From positions 62,001 to 126,000 of the forward strand of contig DKPJ01000014.1 in the NCBI GenBank assembly GCA_002480085.1: 64,000 nucleotides of DNA, read 5' to 3'. Under the pieces are notes generated by a model. The model worked only from the letters and a program-made list of their open reading frames with translations, ran no database searches and was not told the DNA's origin. This DNA comes from Enterobacteriaceae bacterium UBA7338 (GTDB taxonomy: Bacteria; Pseudomonadota; Gammaproteobacteria; Enterobacterales; Enterobacteriaceae). Position 1 is the stretch's first letter. Every line of letters starts with the position of its first letter. Positions 63,941 through 64,000 of this stretch are shown in pieces. A program made the translations under genes and the position numbers.

Positions 63941-64000
63941 GAATGGCTACCTGATGAAGGAATGAGCGGGCAGGTGAGTAATTTTACTCGCGACAGCGGA

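Overview
This 64 kb window is chromosomal DNA of an Enterobacteriaceae bacterium, GC-rich and close to the Enterobacter/Lelliottia/Leclercia/Citrobacter group. Most proteins match well-known Escherichia coli K-12 proteins in length and sequence, and the gene order from pflF to uvrB follows the E. coli 17-18.5 min region, here read from pflF towards uvrB. I see no rRNA, tRNA, CRISPR array, prophage or insertion sequence. E. coli-type REP palindromes occupy at least seven intergenic gaps. I cannot name the species from sequence alone.

Layout. 1-3283: the pflF 3' end, ybiV and ybiU. 3280-8333 (accessory): a LacI-type regulator divergent from an MFS transporter and a GH31 glycosidase, a likely glycoside-use unit. 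8475-11204: ybiT and ldtB. 11378-16739 (accessory): an aldo/keto reductase and a three-gene emrA/emrB/outer-membrane-factor efflux operon. 16841-29564: core block ybiR-mntR, mntS, opgE, ompX, rhtA, dps, glnHPQ, ybiO, rlmF, mcbA. 29676-39106 (accessory, in the place of E. coli fiu/ybiX): a VOC protein; an operon with a complete branched-chain-type ABC importer, an L-2-amino-thiazoline-4-carboxylate hydrolase and an N-carbamoyl-amino-acid hydrolase, divergent from a LysR regulator; then an orphan type VI secretion cargo set (Hcp, Tlde1-like peptidoglycan toxin, periplasmic immunity protein). 39330-57139: ybiI, ybiJ, ybiB, dinG, rhlE, ybhGFSR, ybhQ, ybhP-clsB-ybhN, ybhL and moaABCDE. 57475-63940: yvcK, an eptA-basR-basS lipid A modification operon not found at this place in E. 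coli K-12, and uvrB.

Regulation visible in the DNA: two tandem MntR-type palindromes before mntS, a sigma-54 promoter with NtrC-like sites before glnH, a dps-type promoter, a LexA box before dinG, a ModE box and a molybdenum-cofactor riboswitch before moaA, and a PmrA/BasR box before eptA.

Best candidates for something little described: the importer plus thiazoline/N-carbamoyl hydrolase operon (a possible 'import a thiazoline, release L-cysteine' pathway); the orphan Hcp-Tlde1-Tldi1 island with a terminator-like hairpin in the hcp leader; the GH31/MFS/LacI unit; and two small sequence oddities, a REP element flanked by an 18-bp duplicate of a gene end, and a three-copy 13-bp tandem repeat that spans the stop codons of both basS and uvrB. 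Compared with E. coli K-12, fiu, ybiX, ybiC, cecR and ybhM are absent from their usual places.
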